Part shown: positions 36,402-44,779 of the stretch, piece by piece
Layout: the number at the start of each line of letters is the position of its first letter
Position numbering within the stretch: the first letter of the stretch is position 1
Assembly: GCA_035457425.1 (NCBI GenBank)
Contig: DATIBR010000099.1
Location: 1-56,338 of the forward strand
DNA: 56,338 bases
Reading direction: 5' to 3'
Origin: Terriglobales bacterium
GTDB lineage: Bacteria; Acidobacteriota; Terriglobia; Terriglobales; Acidobacteriaceae
Translations under genes and position numbers: made by a program
The notes under the pieces: model-generated
The model's database searches: none
What the model was told of the DNA's origin: nothing
The model's input: the letters and a program-made list of their open reading frames with translations, nothing else

Positions 36402-37670
36402 TCACTCTTTGACGGCTTCCGCCGCGATGGCGGGCGCTCCGGCGGCCGGCGTCTGGCGCAGGCGCGCCAGCGCCTCACGCGTGTCTTTGTCCTTCGGCGT
36501 GCGCTGCGCGAAGAAGCTCAGCAAGTCGGCGCGCAGGGGCGCGTCGAGCGTGCGGAAGCGCTGCTCGTTCAGCGTGCGCAGCAGCTTGTCGTAGACGCGG
36601 TCGGTGCGCGCGTACTCGCCCGGGCGCGCCAGCGCGCCGGTATCGCAATCGTAGTCGGCGAGCGTGATGGGCACGCCCTTGCGCAGCTCCGCGAGCCGCG
36701 CGCGGAAGTGATCGAGCGTGGTGTTCATGCTTTCGAAGTACATGTTCTCGGTCACGGCCGTCGGGTCGCGGTACTTTGCCGCGCGGAACGGGCCGATCTT
36801 CGGCACCAGCCGCACGAAGAACGCCAGGATCTTCGCGCCCAGCCCGGGCTTCTGGTACTTCGTGCCCCACTCCTTCTCGTAGTCGGCGCGCGACAGGTTG
36901 TAGAGGAACTTCTTCTCGTCGAAGTCCTTGAACTCGTGCATCATCTGCGGCTTGCGCGTGGCCAGCGCCACCTGCGTGAGGTGCGGGATGGTCTGGCTCA
37001 CCGCGTGCCGGTAGGTCGCGACGGCCAGGCCCTGGTGCGTCATCACGTCTTTCAGTTCGAGCCCGTAGGTCTCGCGGAAGGCGCGCTCCAGCAGTTCCTC
37101 CGCGACCTCGAAGCCGATGAAGTCGTGATACTGCTTGGGCGCGTAGCGCGCTTTCGCGACTTGCAGCACGTCGAAGCCGAACTCCGTCTCCAGGTGCGCC
37201 GACTTCGCCTGGTCGTACGTGATGACGTCGCCGAACCGCCGCCGCAGCTTGGGATACTCGAGCGCGACGGCGCGGTTCACCGTCGGGTGGCCGTGGATGT
37301 CGGAGACGTAGTGCGCGAGCGCGCCTACCGCGAAGGCGTATTCATTCAGCGTCTGCGCGTCCTTCAGCAGCGCGACCACGAAGTCGCCGCTGCGCACGTA
37401 GTGCACCAGGTCGCTGAAGAAGGGGGACCCGAACGGGTAGTACCCCAGGTCCTGGATCACGCATCCGCCGAAGGCGTAGGCCTCGGCTGCCTTGATCTCG
37501 TCGGGCGTGGCGTGCGGGAAGCGCGCGCGCAGCAGCGGCGCGATCGAGTCGTTCCATGCCATGTCGATGACCTGCTCGTGGCTGAGCACCGAGTAGGCCG
37601 CCGCCGGCGGGCACACCACCCCCAGGCACAGTACGCACAGCAGCAGGGCGGCCAGGGACCGGCGATACAT
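36402..37670 (-). CDS. Zinc-dependent phospholipase C family protein
   Basis: A 422-residue secreted protein. MYRRSLAALLLCVLCLGVVC then PPAAAYSV is a signal peptide. The zinc-dependent phospholipase C pattern follows: SVLSHEQVIDMAWNDSIAPL, AFGGCVIQDLGYYPFGSPFF, SDLVHYVRSGDFVVALLKDA and FAVGALAHYVSDIHGHPTVN, containing the histidines and aspartates that would hold zinc. C-terminal about 250 residues are specific to this subfamily. Likely acts on phospholipids or phosphodiesters outside the cytoplasm. Its end is 6 bases from the tRNA on the other strand. Confidence 0.8.
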   Translation of the reverse strand: MYRRSLAALLLCVLCLGVVCPPAAAYSVLSHEQVIDMAWNDSIAPLLRARFPHATPDEIKAAEAYAFGGCVIQDLGYYPFGSPFFSDLVHYVRSGDFVVALLKDAQTLNEYAFAVGALAHYVSDIHGHPTVNRAVALEYPKLRRRFGDVITYDQAKSAHLETEFGFDVLQVAKARYAPKQYHDFIGFEVAEELLERAFRETYGLELKDVMTHQGLAVATYRHAVSQTIPHLTQVALATRKPQMMHEFKDFDEKKFLYNLSRADYEKEWGTKYQKPGLGAKILAFFVRLVPKIGPFRAAKYRDPTAVTENMYFESMNTTLDHFRARLAELRKGVPITLADYDCDTGALARPGEYARTDRVYDKLLRTLNEQRFRTLDAPLRADLLSFFAQRTPKDKDTREALARLRQTPAAGAPAIAAEAVKE

Positions 37671-37753
37671 GCATAGATAGGAGGTAGGAGCGGCAGCTCT
37701 GGTTGTGCCACGAAACGCATTCGTCGCCGCCCGGCGCGGACAACCCGCGCGGG

Positions 37754-37759
37754 TACAAT
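37754..37759 (+). promoter_or_regulatory. Candidate -10 element (TACAAT) of the aminotransferase gene
   Basis: TACAAT is 9 bases before the ATG at 37769. There is no clear -35. It adds to the set of -10-like hexamers close to start codons. Confidence 0.35.
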
Positions 37760-37768
37760 AAGAGCCCG

Positions 37769-38938
37769 ATGATCTCGTTGAGCAAGCTCGCCGCTTCCAT
37801 CATCCAGTCCGAGATCCGGATCATGTCGGTGGAGTGCGCCCGGGTCGGCGGCATCAACCTGGCACAGGGGGTGTGCGACACCGAGCTCCCGCCGCCGGTG
37901 CGCGCGGGCGCCATCCAAGCCATCGAGCGCGGCCTGAACTCCTATACGCGGCTCGACGGCGTCGCCGAGCTTCGCCAGGCCATCGCCGCGAAACTGCGCC
38001 GCGACAACGGCATCACCGTCGATCCCGAGAGGGAAGTGGTCGTCACCGTCGGCTCGACCGGCGCGTTCTACTCCACCTGCGTCGCGCTGCTCGACCCCGG
38101 CGACGAAGTCATCGTCTTCGAGCCTTACTACGGCTACCACGTCAACACGCTGGCGCTCGTCGGCGCCAAGCCGGTGTTCGTGAAGCTCGCGCCACCCGAC
38201 TGGAAGTTCACGCGCGCCGAACTGGAGCGCGCCCTCACTCCGAAGACGCGCGCCATCGTCGTGAACTCGCCCGCGAATCCGACCGGCAAGGTCTTCACCC
38301 GCGCAGAGCTGGGCTGGATCGCGGAGCTCGCGGTCGCGCGCGACCTGTTCGTCTTCACCGACGAGATCTACGAATACTTTCTCTACGACGGCCGCGAGCA
38401 CGTCTCGCCCGGCACGCTGCCGGGCATGGCAGAGCGCACCGTCACCATCTCCGGCTTCTCCAAGACCTTCAGCATCACCGGCTGGCGCATCGGGTACGCG
38501 GCCTGCGCGGCGCGCTGGGCCGGCGCCATCGGGTACTTCCACGACCTCGCCTACATCTGCGCGCCCGCGCCACTGCAAGCGGGCGTCACCGCCGGCCTGC
38601 GGGAGCTGCAGCCGGATTTCTACGCGCAGCTCGGCGTCGAGTACGCCGCCAAGCGCAAGCTGCTGTGCGACACGCTCGCCGACATCGGCCTCGCGCCCTG
38701 CATCCCGCAGGGCGCTTACTACGTCCTGGCCGACGCTTCGTCGCTTCCGGGAAAGACCGCGAAAGCGAAGGCCATGCACTTGCTCGAGACCGCCGGCGTC
38801 GCCAGCGTCCCCGGTTCGTCCTTCTATTCTGGTGGAGGCGGCGAGCAGATGCTGCGCTTCTGCTTCGCCAAGACCGACGCCGACCTCGCCGAAGCCTGCC
38901 GCCGGCTGGAGAAAGCGCCCGCCGCGACCGCGCGCTAG
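37769..38938 (+). CDS. Class I/II pyridoxal-phosphate aminotransferase
   Basis: A 389-residue fold-type I enzyme. GGINLAQGVCDTELP, LNSYTRLDGVAELRQAIA, TVGSTGAFYSTCVALLDPGD, VNSPANPTGKVF, TDEIYEYFLYDG and the PLP lysine motif SGFSKTFSITGWRIGY are the usual blocks of aspartate/kynurenine-type aminotransferases. Amino-acid substrate is not readable; the set resembles kynurenine or methionine aminotransferases (YbdL-like). Convergent with the cysteine dioxygenase gene, with a 4-base overlap. Confidence 0.88.
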   Translation: MISLSKLAASIIQSEIRIMSVECARVGGINLAQGVCDTELPPPVRAGAIQAIERGLNSYTRLDGVAELRQAIAAKLRRDNGITVDPEREVVVTVGSTGAFYSTCVALLDPGDEVIVFEPYYGYHVNTLALVGAKPVFVKLAPPDWKFTRAELERALTPKTRAIVVNSPANPTGKVFTRAELGWIAELAVARDLFVFTDEIYEYFLYDGREHVSPGTLPGMAERTVTISGFSKTFSITGWRIGYAACAARWAGAIGYFHDLAYICAPAPLQAGVTAGLRELQPDFYAQLGVEYAAKRKLLCDTLADIGLAPCIPQGAYYVLADASSLPGKTAKAKAMHLLETAGVASVPGSSFYSGGGGEQMLRFCFAKTDADLAEACRRLEKAPAATAR

Positions 38939-39504
38939 GCGTGCAGGTTCTCGTGGATCCCGAACTTCGTGTTGTAGTGCAGGTCCACGCGCCCGCAGGT
39001 GTGCTTCTCCTGCGAGTACACCGTGCAGGCGTCGATGGGATGCGAGTAGATGTGGAGGCTCACCGCGCGCGTGTTCGCCTCGCGCGGGTTCTCCACGCGA
39101 TGCACCGGGCGCTTCGGGTCCACGGCGCACGGGTTCCCGGGCTCGATCCACTCCACGTTGTCTTCTTCCAGGTCGCAGGTGCCGGCCTTCGGGTCTTCCG
39201 CGATCACGCGATAGTTCTGCACCTTGAGCCGCCCGATCGGAACCGACATCCAGCAGTTCTGGCCCTCGTGGTTGTGGATGGCCGAGATGTGTCCCGGCTC
39301 CCAGCAGATGGCGATCAGCTCATACAGCGGCGTGCGGTCGATCAGGTTGCGCGTGTAGTGCTGCTTGTCCCAGAGCGTGTAGCGCTCAATGGACTCCGGC
39401 GCCACCGGGTTCTGGCGCACGTAATCCCGGATGCGCTCGATGCGCGTGAAATCCGCCGGCGCGAAGCGCTGCAGCCCCTGGACGAAATCTCCGATCGCGA
39501 TCAT
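38935..39504 (-). CDS. Cysteine dioxygenase type I
   Basis: A 189-residue cupin enzyme oxidising cysteine to cysteine sulfinate. The Fe(II) triad is visible: both histidines of SAIHNHEGQNCW and the His of PVHRVEN. The Cys in NCW and Tyr in LHIYSHP could form the Cys-Tyr cofactor crosslink of the mammalian type. The start at 39504 is favoured by GAGGAGAG just before the ATG; upstream in-frame starts lack family similarity. Minus-strand TATCAT near 39533-39538 could be its -10. Confidence 0.87.
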   Translation of the reverse strand: MIAIGDFVQGLQRFAPADFTRIERIRDYVRQNPVAPESIERYTLWDKQHYTRNLIDRTPLYELIAICWEPGHISAIHNHEGQNCWMSVPIGRLKVQNYRVIAEDPKAGTCDLEEDNVEWIEPGNPCAVDPKRPVHRVENPREANTRAVSLHIYSHPIDACTVYSQEKHTCGRVDLHYNTKFGIHENLHA

Positions 39505-39555
39505 CTCTCCTCGCAGAAAAACTCGGGCAGCATGATACCGCAACCTCCTTGGTCG

Positions 39556-39584
39556 TTGTCTCGGCCGCGAAAATCGAATACCAT
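39556..39584 (+). promoter_or_regulatory. Candidate promoter of the FHA-ABC transporter gene
   Basis: TTGTCT (39556-39561) and TACCAT (39579-39584) are 17 bases apart, 41 bases before the ATG at 39626. Confidence 0.4.
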
Positions 39585-39625
39585 GCGCCTTCCCCCGAGA
39601 AACCTCCCAGGGCTTCGGACTCGCA

Positions 39626-42600
39626 ATGGTTTCCACGGTGACGTGTCGGTCGTGTGGTCGGGTCAATTACGGGACCGCGGCCGAATGCGCCCTTTGCGGC
39701 AAGCCTCTCCTGCAAGACACCAGCACCCCACCCATCGGCTCCGGGTACCTGGAAGGCGCGCACCACTGGCTGGTGGGCGAGCAGGGGGAGAACGCCGGCA
39801 AGCGCTTTGAAGTCACAGCCACCGCCGTCACGGCCGGGCGGCATCCCACGCAGAACCAGATCGTGCTCAACGACCCTGAGGTCTCACGCATCCACGCGCG
39901 CTTCTCGCTCGAGGGCGGCCGCGTCATGGTCGAAGACAGCTCGGCCAACGGGACGTACGTCAACGACAGCCGCATCGAGCGCGCCACGCTGCACGACGGC
40001 GACCGCGTCCGTTTCGGACATTCGCCGAAGAATAGCTTGACCTACGAGTTCCAGAACGCGGTGGCGGCGCGCGCCGCGGCCGCGGCTTCCGCGGTCCACG
40101 AAGACCTGCCGAAGGGCGAATCGCGCCCGGTGACGCAGGTGGCCGCCGCGGTGAAGCCCTCGCGCTCGGCGGTCACGGTACGCCTCGCCGCCGAAGATGC
40201 CACTGCTGTCAGCCGCGGCTCGCTGCAGCTCGTGCTCGACCAGTACGCGGTCGAGAACATCCCGCTGACCGCGACCCGGCTGCGCATCGGCCGCGCACCC
40301 AAAGAAGAAGGCCGCATCCAAATCGTCCATCCCACCATCTCCGAGAACCACGCCGAGATCACCGCCACCCCCGCCGGCGCCACCGTGCGCGACCTGGCCT
40401 CCAGCAATGGCACATTCGTGAACGGCCAACGCGTCTCCGAGCGCCTGCTGCAGGATGGCGACCTCATCCAGTTCGGCGACTGCGACGCGAAGCTGCTGCT
40501 CTACCGCCATCCGCGCCGCCGCGTGCAGGTGCTGCGCGACCTCGAGCTCACCAAGCCGGTCGTGGTGCTCGGTCGCGACTCCGCCAGCGACATCCGGCTC
40601 GACCATCCCAGCGTCTCGCGCGCGCACGCCGAGATCCGCCGCACGGCTTCCGGCTACGAGGTCCTCGACAAGGATTCCGACAACGGCACGTTCGTCAACG
40701 GCATGCGCATCAAGCGCCAGGCGCTCAACCCGCGCGACAAGCTCGCGCTCGGCGCCGTCCAGCTGCTGTTCGACGGCTCACAGCTCGAGCAGCAGTCCGA
40801 CGGGACGCGCGTCCGCCTGGTCGCGCAGCGCCTCAAGCGCACGGTCAAGGACCAGTACACGCAGCGGCCGGTCACGCTGGTGGACGACGTCTCGCTCGTC
40901 ATCGAGCCGCGCGAGTTCGTCGGGCTGCTCGGGCCGGTCGGCTCCGGCAAGTCCACGCTCATGCACGCCCTCAACGGCTTCCAGCCGGCGGATTCCGGGC
41001 GCGTCCTGATGAACAGCGCGAGCCTCTATGACGAGTTCCGCTCGCTGCGTTCGCTCATCGGCTACGTCCCGCAGGACGACATCCTGCACAAGACGCTGAC
41101 CGTGCGCGAGTGCCTGAACTACGCCGGCCGCCTGCGCCTGCCCGACGACTCTGACGCCGAGGAGATCCGCAAGCGCGTGGCGGAAGTCGTGGAGCTGCTC
41201 GACCTCGGCGACCGCCTCGACGTCGCCGTCGGCGAGCTCTCCGGCGGACAGCGCAAGCGCGTCAACGTCGCCATCGAGCTGCTCTCCAAGCCCAGCCTGC
41301 TGTTCCTCGACGAGCCCACCGCCGGCCAGGATCCGCGCACCGAGATGCGGATGATGCAGCTCTTCCGCCAGATCGCCAATCGCGGCTCCACCGTCGTGCT
41401 CACCACCCACCTGCTCAGCTCGTTCACCCTGCTCGACAAGATCGCGGTCCTGGCGAAAGGGAAGCTCGCCTACTACGGGCCCGGCCAGGAGATGCTGCAC
41501 TACTTCCAGGCCACGCGTCCCCACGAGGTCTACGAGAAACTGCTGGAGCGCGACGCCGACGAGTGGGCGCGCCGTTACCGCCAGTCCGAGCTGGCGAAGG
41601 AATTCACGCAGGGCGGCGATGAGCCCGCTCCGCGGCGCGGCGCGGTCGCGCCCGCCAGGCCGGAGAAGCACTCGCGCCTCCGCCAGTTCGGCACGCTCGC
41701 GGCCCGCCAGTTCGCCAGCAAGCTCAAGGACTGGAAGAACGTGGCCGGCATGCTGGTGCCGCCGGTCGCCATCGCGGCCTTGACCGCGCTCATCGCCGCC
41801 GGGCCTAACGAGCCCAAGACGCTGCTCATGGTCGTCTTCGCGGGCCTGTGGTTCGGCTGCTCGTTTTCGGTGCGCGAGGTCGTCGACGAGATCTCCATCT
41901 ACCGCCGCGAGCGCCAGCGCGGCCTCTCCATCCTCAGCTATCTCGGCTCCAAGCTCGCCTACCTCGGCGTGGTTGCGCTGGTGCAAAGCGCACTCTTCGT
42001 CACCGTGCTCACCGTGATGAACGCGCAGAGCAACCACTACCTGGGCGCGACCGTGATGATGTGGGTGATGACGATGCAGGGCGTGCTGCTCGGCCTGCTC
42101 ATCTCCGCGCTCGCGCGCAACGCCGATTGGGCGCTCTACGTGTTCCCGCTGGCGCTCATCCCGCAGCTGCTGCTCGCCGGCTTGCTCATCCCGGTCGAGC
42201 AGCGCCACCCGTTCAATATCGTGAAGGCGGGCGAGTCGGCCGCCTGCACCGAAGCCGTCGCGCCCACCGGCTACTGCCGCGAAGACGCGCCCGCCTGGAC
42301 GCTCTCGCCCAGCATGCCGGCCGCGCTGCGCTACGGCGCCGCGCCCCTGATGGCCGCGCGCTGGGGGCTCGAGGCGCTCAGCGACCTCTACGTCCACGAC
42401 TACTCCACCGACCCGCATAACCTGCAGAGCTACGGCTACAGCTTCCAGGACCTCGGCGCCGTCCACGTGACCTTCCACGCCGACGACGAGGCGCGCATCC
42501 GCAAGGACATCGACGCGTTCCTCGCCGGCGACATCAACGCCTCGCAGCTCGGCGACCGCGGGCGCCATCCCGAGCTCGCGCCCTACGCCGCCGTCTTAAG

Positions 42601-42676
42601 CGGCTTTGCTTTTCTCATGCTTTTGTTCATCATGGTGGCGCTCAAGGGCCGGGACCACGATGGGAGTCGCCTGTGA
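39626..42676 (+). CDS. ABCG-type transporter with zinc ribbon and three FHA domains
   Basis: A 1016-residue protein. Residues 7-26 carry two CxxC pairs (CRSCG, CALCGK), a zinc ribbon. FHA domains lie at about 65-130 (TAGRHPTQNQIVLND, SRIHARF, NGTYVN), 215-285 (IGRAPKEEG, SENHAEI, NGTFVNG) and 310-380 (LGRDSASDIRLDHPS, SRAHAEI, NGTFVNG). The ATPase (about 400-640) has GPVGSGKST, LSGGQRKRVNVAIEL and LLFLDEPTAGQD. A C-terminal ABC2 membrane domain with about six helices (residues 705-1010) follows, in the ABCG/White order. FHA domains bind phosphothreonine, so transport is probably phosphorylation-controlled. The next gene overlaps by four bases. No Ser/Thr kinase of the standard type is encoded nearby. 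Confidence 0.9.
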   Translation: MVSTVTCRSCGRVNYGTAAECALCGKPLLQDTSTPPIGSGYLEGAHHWLVGEQGENAGKRFEVTATAVTAGRHPTQNQIVLNDPEVSRIHARFSLEGGRVMVEDSSANGTYVNDSRIERATLHDGDRVRFGHSPKNSLTYEFQNAVAARAAAAASAVHEDLPKGESRPVTQVAAAVKPSRSAVTVRLAAEDATAVSRGSLQLVLDQYAVENIPLTATRLRIGRAPKEEGRIQIVHPTISENHAEITATPAGATVRDLASSNGTFVNGQRVSERLLQDGDLIQFGDCDAKLLLYRHPRRRVQVLRDLELTKPVVVLGRDSASDIRLDHPSVSRAHAEIRRTASGYEVLDKDSDNGTFVNGMRIKRQALNPRDKLALGAVQLLFDGSQLEQQSDGTRVRLVAQRLKRTVKDQYTQRPVTLVDDVSLVIEPREFVGLLGPVGSGKSTLMHALNGFQPADSGRVLMNSASLYDEFRSLRSLIGYVPQDDILHKTLTVRECLNYAGRLRLPDDSDAEEIRKRVAEVVELLDLGDRLDVAVGELSGGQRKRVNVAIELLSKPSLLFLDEPTAGQDPRTEMRMMQLFRQIANRGSTVVLTTHLLSSFTLLDKIAVLAKGKLAYYGPGQEMLHYFQATRPHEVYEKLLERDADEWARRYRQSELAKEFTQGGDEPAPRRGAVAPARPEKHSRLRQFGTLAARQFASKLKDWKNVAGMLVPPVAIAALTALIAAGPNEPKTLLMVVFAGLWFGCSFSVREVVDEISIYRRERQRGLSILSYLGSKLAYLGVVALVQSALFVTVLTVMNAQSNHYLGATVMMWVMTMQGVLLGLLISALARNADWALYVFPLALIPQLLLAGLLIPVEQRHPFNIVKAGESAACTEAVAPTGYCREDAPAWTLSPSMPAALRYGAAPLMAARWGLEALSDLYVHDYSTDPHNLQSYGYSFQDLGAVHVTFHADDEARIRKDIDAFLAGDINASQLGDRGRHPELAPYAAVLSGFAFLMLLFIMVALKGRDHDGSRL

Positions 42677-43611
42677 AGGTAGAGCTCGAATCACTCGCCG
42701 ACGGCAAGCGCTGGAGCTTTGACCAGCGCGAGGTCTCCATCGGCCGCGATGCCCAGTGCGACGTCCGGCCGGCCGGCGAGATGGTCTCGCGCCGCCACGC
42801 CATCGTCCTGCGCACGCCCGAGGGCGAGCTGTGGCTCGAGGACCAGAACAGCTTCAACGGCACGCTGCTGAACGGTCGTCGCATCATGCGCGAGAGACTG
42901 CATCCCGGCGACGTCTTCCGCCTGGGCGAGGACGGCCCCGAGTTCCGGCTCGGCGCGGGCGCGGCCACCATCGCCGGCACCATGGAGATGGGGAGCATCG
43001 GCGCTACCACCGTGCGGGCGACGCCCACGCAGATGGCTGGCGCGACCCGCACGCCCCCGCCGACGTCGGTCGGCGGCTTCGCCACCACCTCGCACACGCC
43101 GGCGCCGAGCCAGGACAAGATTCCCACCGCCATCCCGAAGACCGCCGGCGGCATGAAAGCGCCCACCGGCTACGCGGCCGCCAGCGCCATCGCACGTCCG
43201 TCGTACGACGAGATCTCACCTGAGGAAGAAGCCATGTTGGAACGCAATCTCGCAGTCACGCGCAACCTGCTCGTGTTGGTCATCCTGCTGTGCCTCGCGC
43301 TCGGCGCGGTGGTCGTCTACCAGGGGCAGGAGATCCGCAAGACACGCGACACGCTCAACGCCATGCAGAAGCAGGCGGAGGGCGCCGTCGGCCAGTTCAT
43401 GCCCTCGCTCAACACGCGCCTCAACCGCTTCGATTCGCGCCTCGACCAGTTCCAGCAGAAGATGGACGCGATGGACGGCAACATCAAGAAGGCCGAGGAC
43501 CGCTTCGTCCAGCGCATGGACGTGGAGATGCCCAGGATCATGGACCGCTACCTGCAGATGAAGGCCAACGAGCTGCAGCGCGGCGCCAAAGCTGAAGTCA
43601 AGGTGCGGTGA
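42673..43611 (+). CDS. FHA-domain membrane protein with coiled coil
   Basis: A 312-residue protein. The N-terminal FHA domain (about 5-90) shows SIGRDAQCDVRP, SRRHAIV and NGTLLNG. A Thr/Pro-rich linker (about 100-175) with many threonines could hold phosphosites. One membrane helix (LLVLVILLCLALGAVVVY) follows near residue 205, then a periplasmic coiled coil (LNRFDSRLDQFQQKMDAMDG). It is translationally coupled to the FHA transporter by GTGA overlap and may be its partner or sensor. Confidence 0.8.
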   Translation: MKVELESLADGKRWSFDQREVSIGRDAQCDVRPAGEMVSRRHAIVLRTPEGELWLEDQNSFNGTLLNGRRIMRERLHPGDVFRLGEDGPEFRLGAGAATIAGTMEMGSIGATTVRATPTQMAGATRTPPPTSVGGFATTSHTPAPSQDKIPTAIPKTAGGMKAPTGYAAASAIARPSYDEISPEEEAMLERNLAVTRNLLVLVILLCLALGAVVVYQGQEIRKTRDTLNAMQKQAEGAVGQFMPSLNTRLNRFDSRLDQFQQKMDAMDGNIKKAEDRFVQRMDVEMPRIMDRYLQMKANELQRGAKAEVKVR

Positions 43612-43620
43612 GGCAGAAAG

Positions 43621-43640
43621 GGCACGGCTTCAGCCGTGCC
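43621..43640. repeat. REP-like hairpin
   Basis: GGCACGGCT (43621-43629) and AGCCGTGCC (43632-43640) form a perfect stem with a 2-base loop. It lies 10 bases after the FHA gene stop and between convergent genes, so it could also end transcripts. Confidence 0.6.
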
Positions 43641-43691
43641 GTAGGGGAGCGCGAGTCGAAGGATCAAGCCTCGGCGCGCCGCAATCGCGGC

Positions 43692-44771
43692 TTACTTGGC
43701 CAGGATGCTCTCGATGTAATCCAGCGCCCGCGGGTCCTCCGACTGCCCCAGCCAGAAGATGGCTTCCTTCCGCACCACCGGGTTCTTGTTCGTCTTCGCC
43801 ACCTGGATGAGCAGCGGCACCCCCTCGTTGTGGTCCATCTGCGTGAGCGCGAACACCGCCTTCTTCTTGATGTCGGTGTCGGGGTCGTTCTCGATCACGT
43901 CGGCGATCACGCCCCCGACCTTGCGGCCCGCCTTCTGCGCCAGCCAGAACAGCGCCTGCCCGCGGACGTCGGGATCCCTGTCCTCGTGCGCCAACCGGAT
44001 CATCTCCTGCTGCGCGTCAGGTTCGTCGCTCTCGCTCAGCGCGAGGATCGCTTCCTGGCGGAACTTTGAGTCGCTGTCGTTCCGGATGGCGTCGCGCACC
44101 GCCTCGTAACCCCTCCGGCCGTGCTCGCTTCCCAGCCAGAAAGCCGCTTGGTTCCGGATGTCTTTGGGCTGCGGCGGCTTCAACAAGCGGAGCAACACGG
44201 CCTCTGCCGCGGGATCCTGGTGCAGCGCCAGCGCCGTGAGAGCGTTGTTGCGCTGCTTCTTCGATTCATTGGTCAGGAAGCCCGAGAGCCACGCCACGCT
44301 CTCTGCCGGCTTCACCTGGTTCAGCCAGTACAGCGTGAGCCCGCCCAGGTCGAGACCACAGTCCACGCTCGCGGGCCGGATGCGCAGCACCTCTCCCGAC
44401 CCGACGCGCACCAGGACGAAGAACCGGTCCGTCTGCGGCTCGGGGCAGTCGTTCACTCTTCCCATGGTGTTGCTGTTGTCGCCGCTCTCCAGCCGGCATC
44501 CTCCGCAGCACTGCGGGTTTCCACGGAAGGCGCTGCGCGCGTTGAAGCAGCACATTTGCTGCACGCCCGCCACCTTGGCCGCCGCGTACCCGATCCACGC
44601 CGCCCGGCCCCCCGCCCCCAGGCGCTCGATGGTCTGGGCTAGGGTGCCGCTCATCGCCTGCTCGGAGATCTTGCCGTTGACGATCTGCGGGCGTGGATCC
44701 TCGAGTCTTACCGCCTGCGCCGTTGCGACCGCGGCGCCCAGTAACATCACACACAGTACGAGTCGCTTCAT
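43692..44771 (-). CDS. Secreted HEAT-repeat protein with cysteine cluster
   Basis: A 359-residue protein. MKRLVLCVMLLGAAVATAQA is a signal peptide. Residues about 65-95 contain a cysteine cluster (QQMCCFNAR, NPQCCGGCRLE) that may bind metal or form disulfides. Residues about 170-355 are HEAT-like repeats with the pattern KxIRNQAAFWLG, FRQEAILALSES, VRGQALFWLAQ and IKKKAVFALTQ. It is the last gene of the sigma/anti-sigma operon, 8 bases after the preceding stop. Presumably a periplasmic scaffold; no enzyme motif is seen. Confidence 0.75.
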   Translation of the reverse strand: MKRLVLCVMLLGAAVATAQAVRLEDPRPQIVNGKISEQAMSGTLAQTIERLGAGGRAAWIGYAAAKVAGVQQMCCFNARSAFRGNPQCCGGCRLESGDNSNTMGRVNDCPEPQTDRFFVLVRVGSGEVLRIRPASVDCGLDLGGLTLYWLNQVKPAESVAWLSGFLTNESKKQRNNALTALALHQDPAAEAVLLRLLKPPQPKDIRNQAAFWLGSEHGRRGYEAVRDAIRNDSDSKFRQEAILALSESDEPDAQQEMIRLAHEDRDPDVRGQALFWLAQKAGRKVGGVIADVIENDPDTDIKKKAVFALTQMDHNEGVPLLIQVAKTNKNPVVRKEAIFWLGQSEDPRALDYIESILAK

Positions 44772-44779
44772 GGCTGGCC

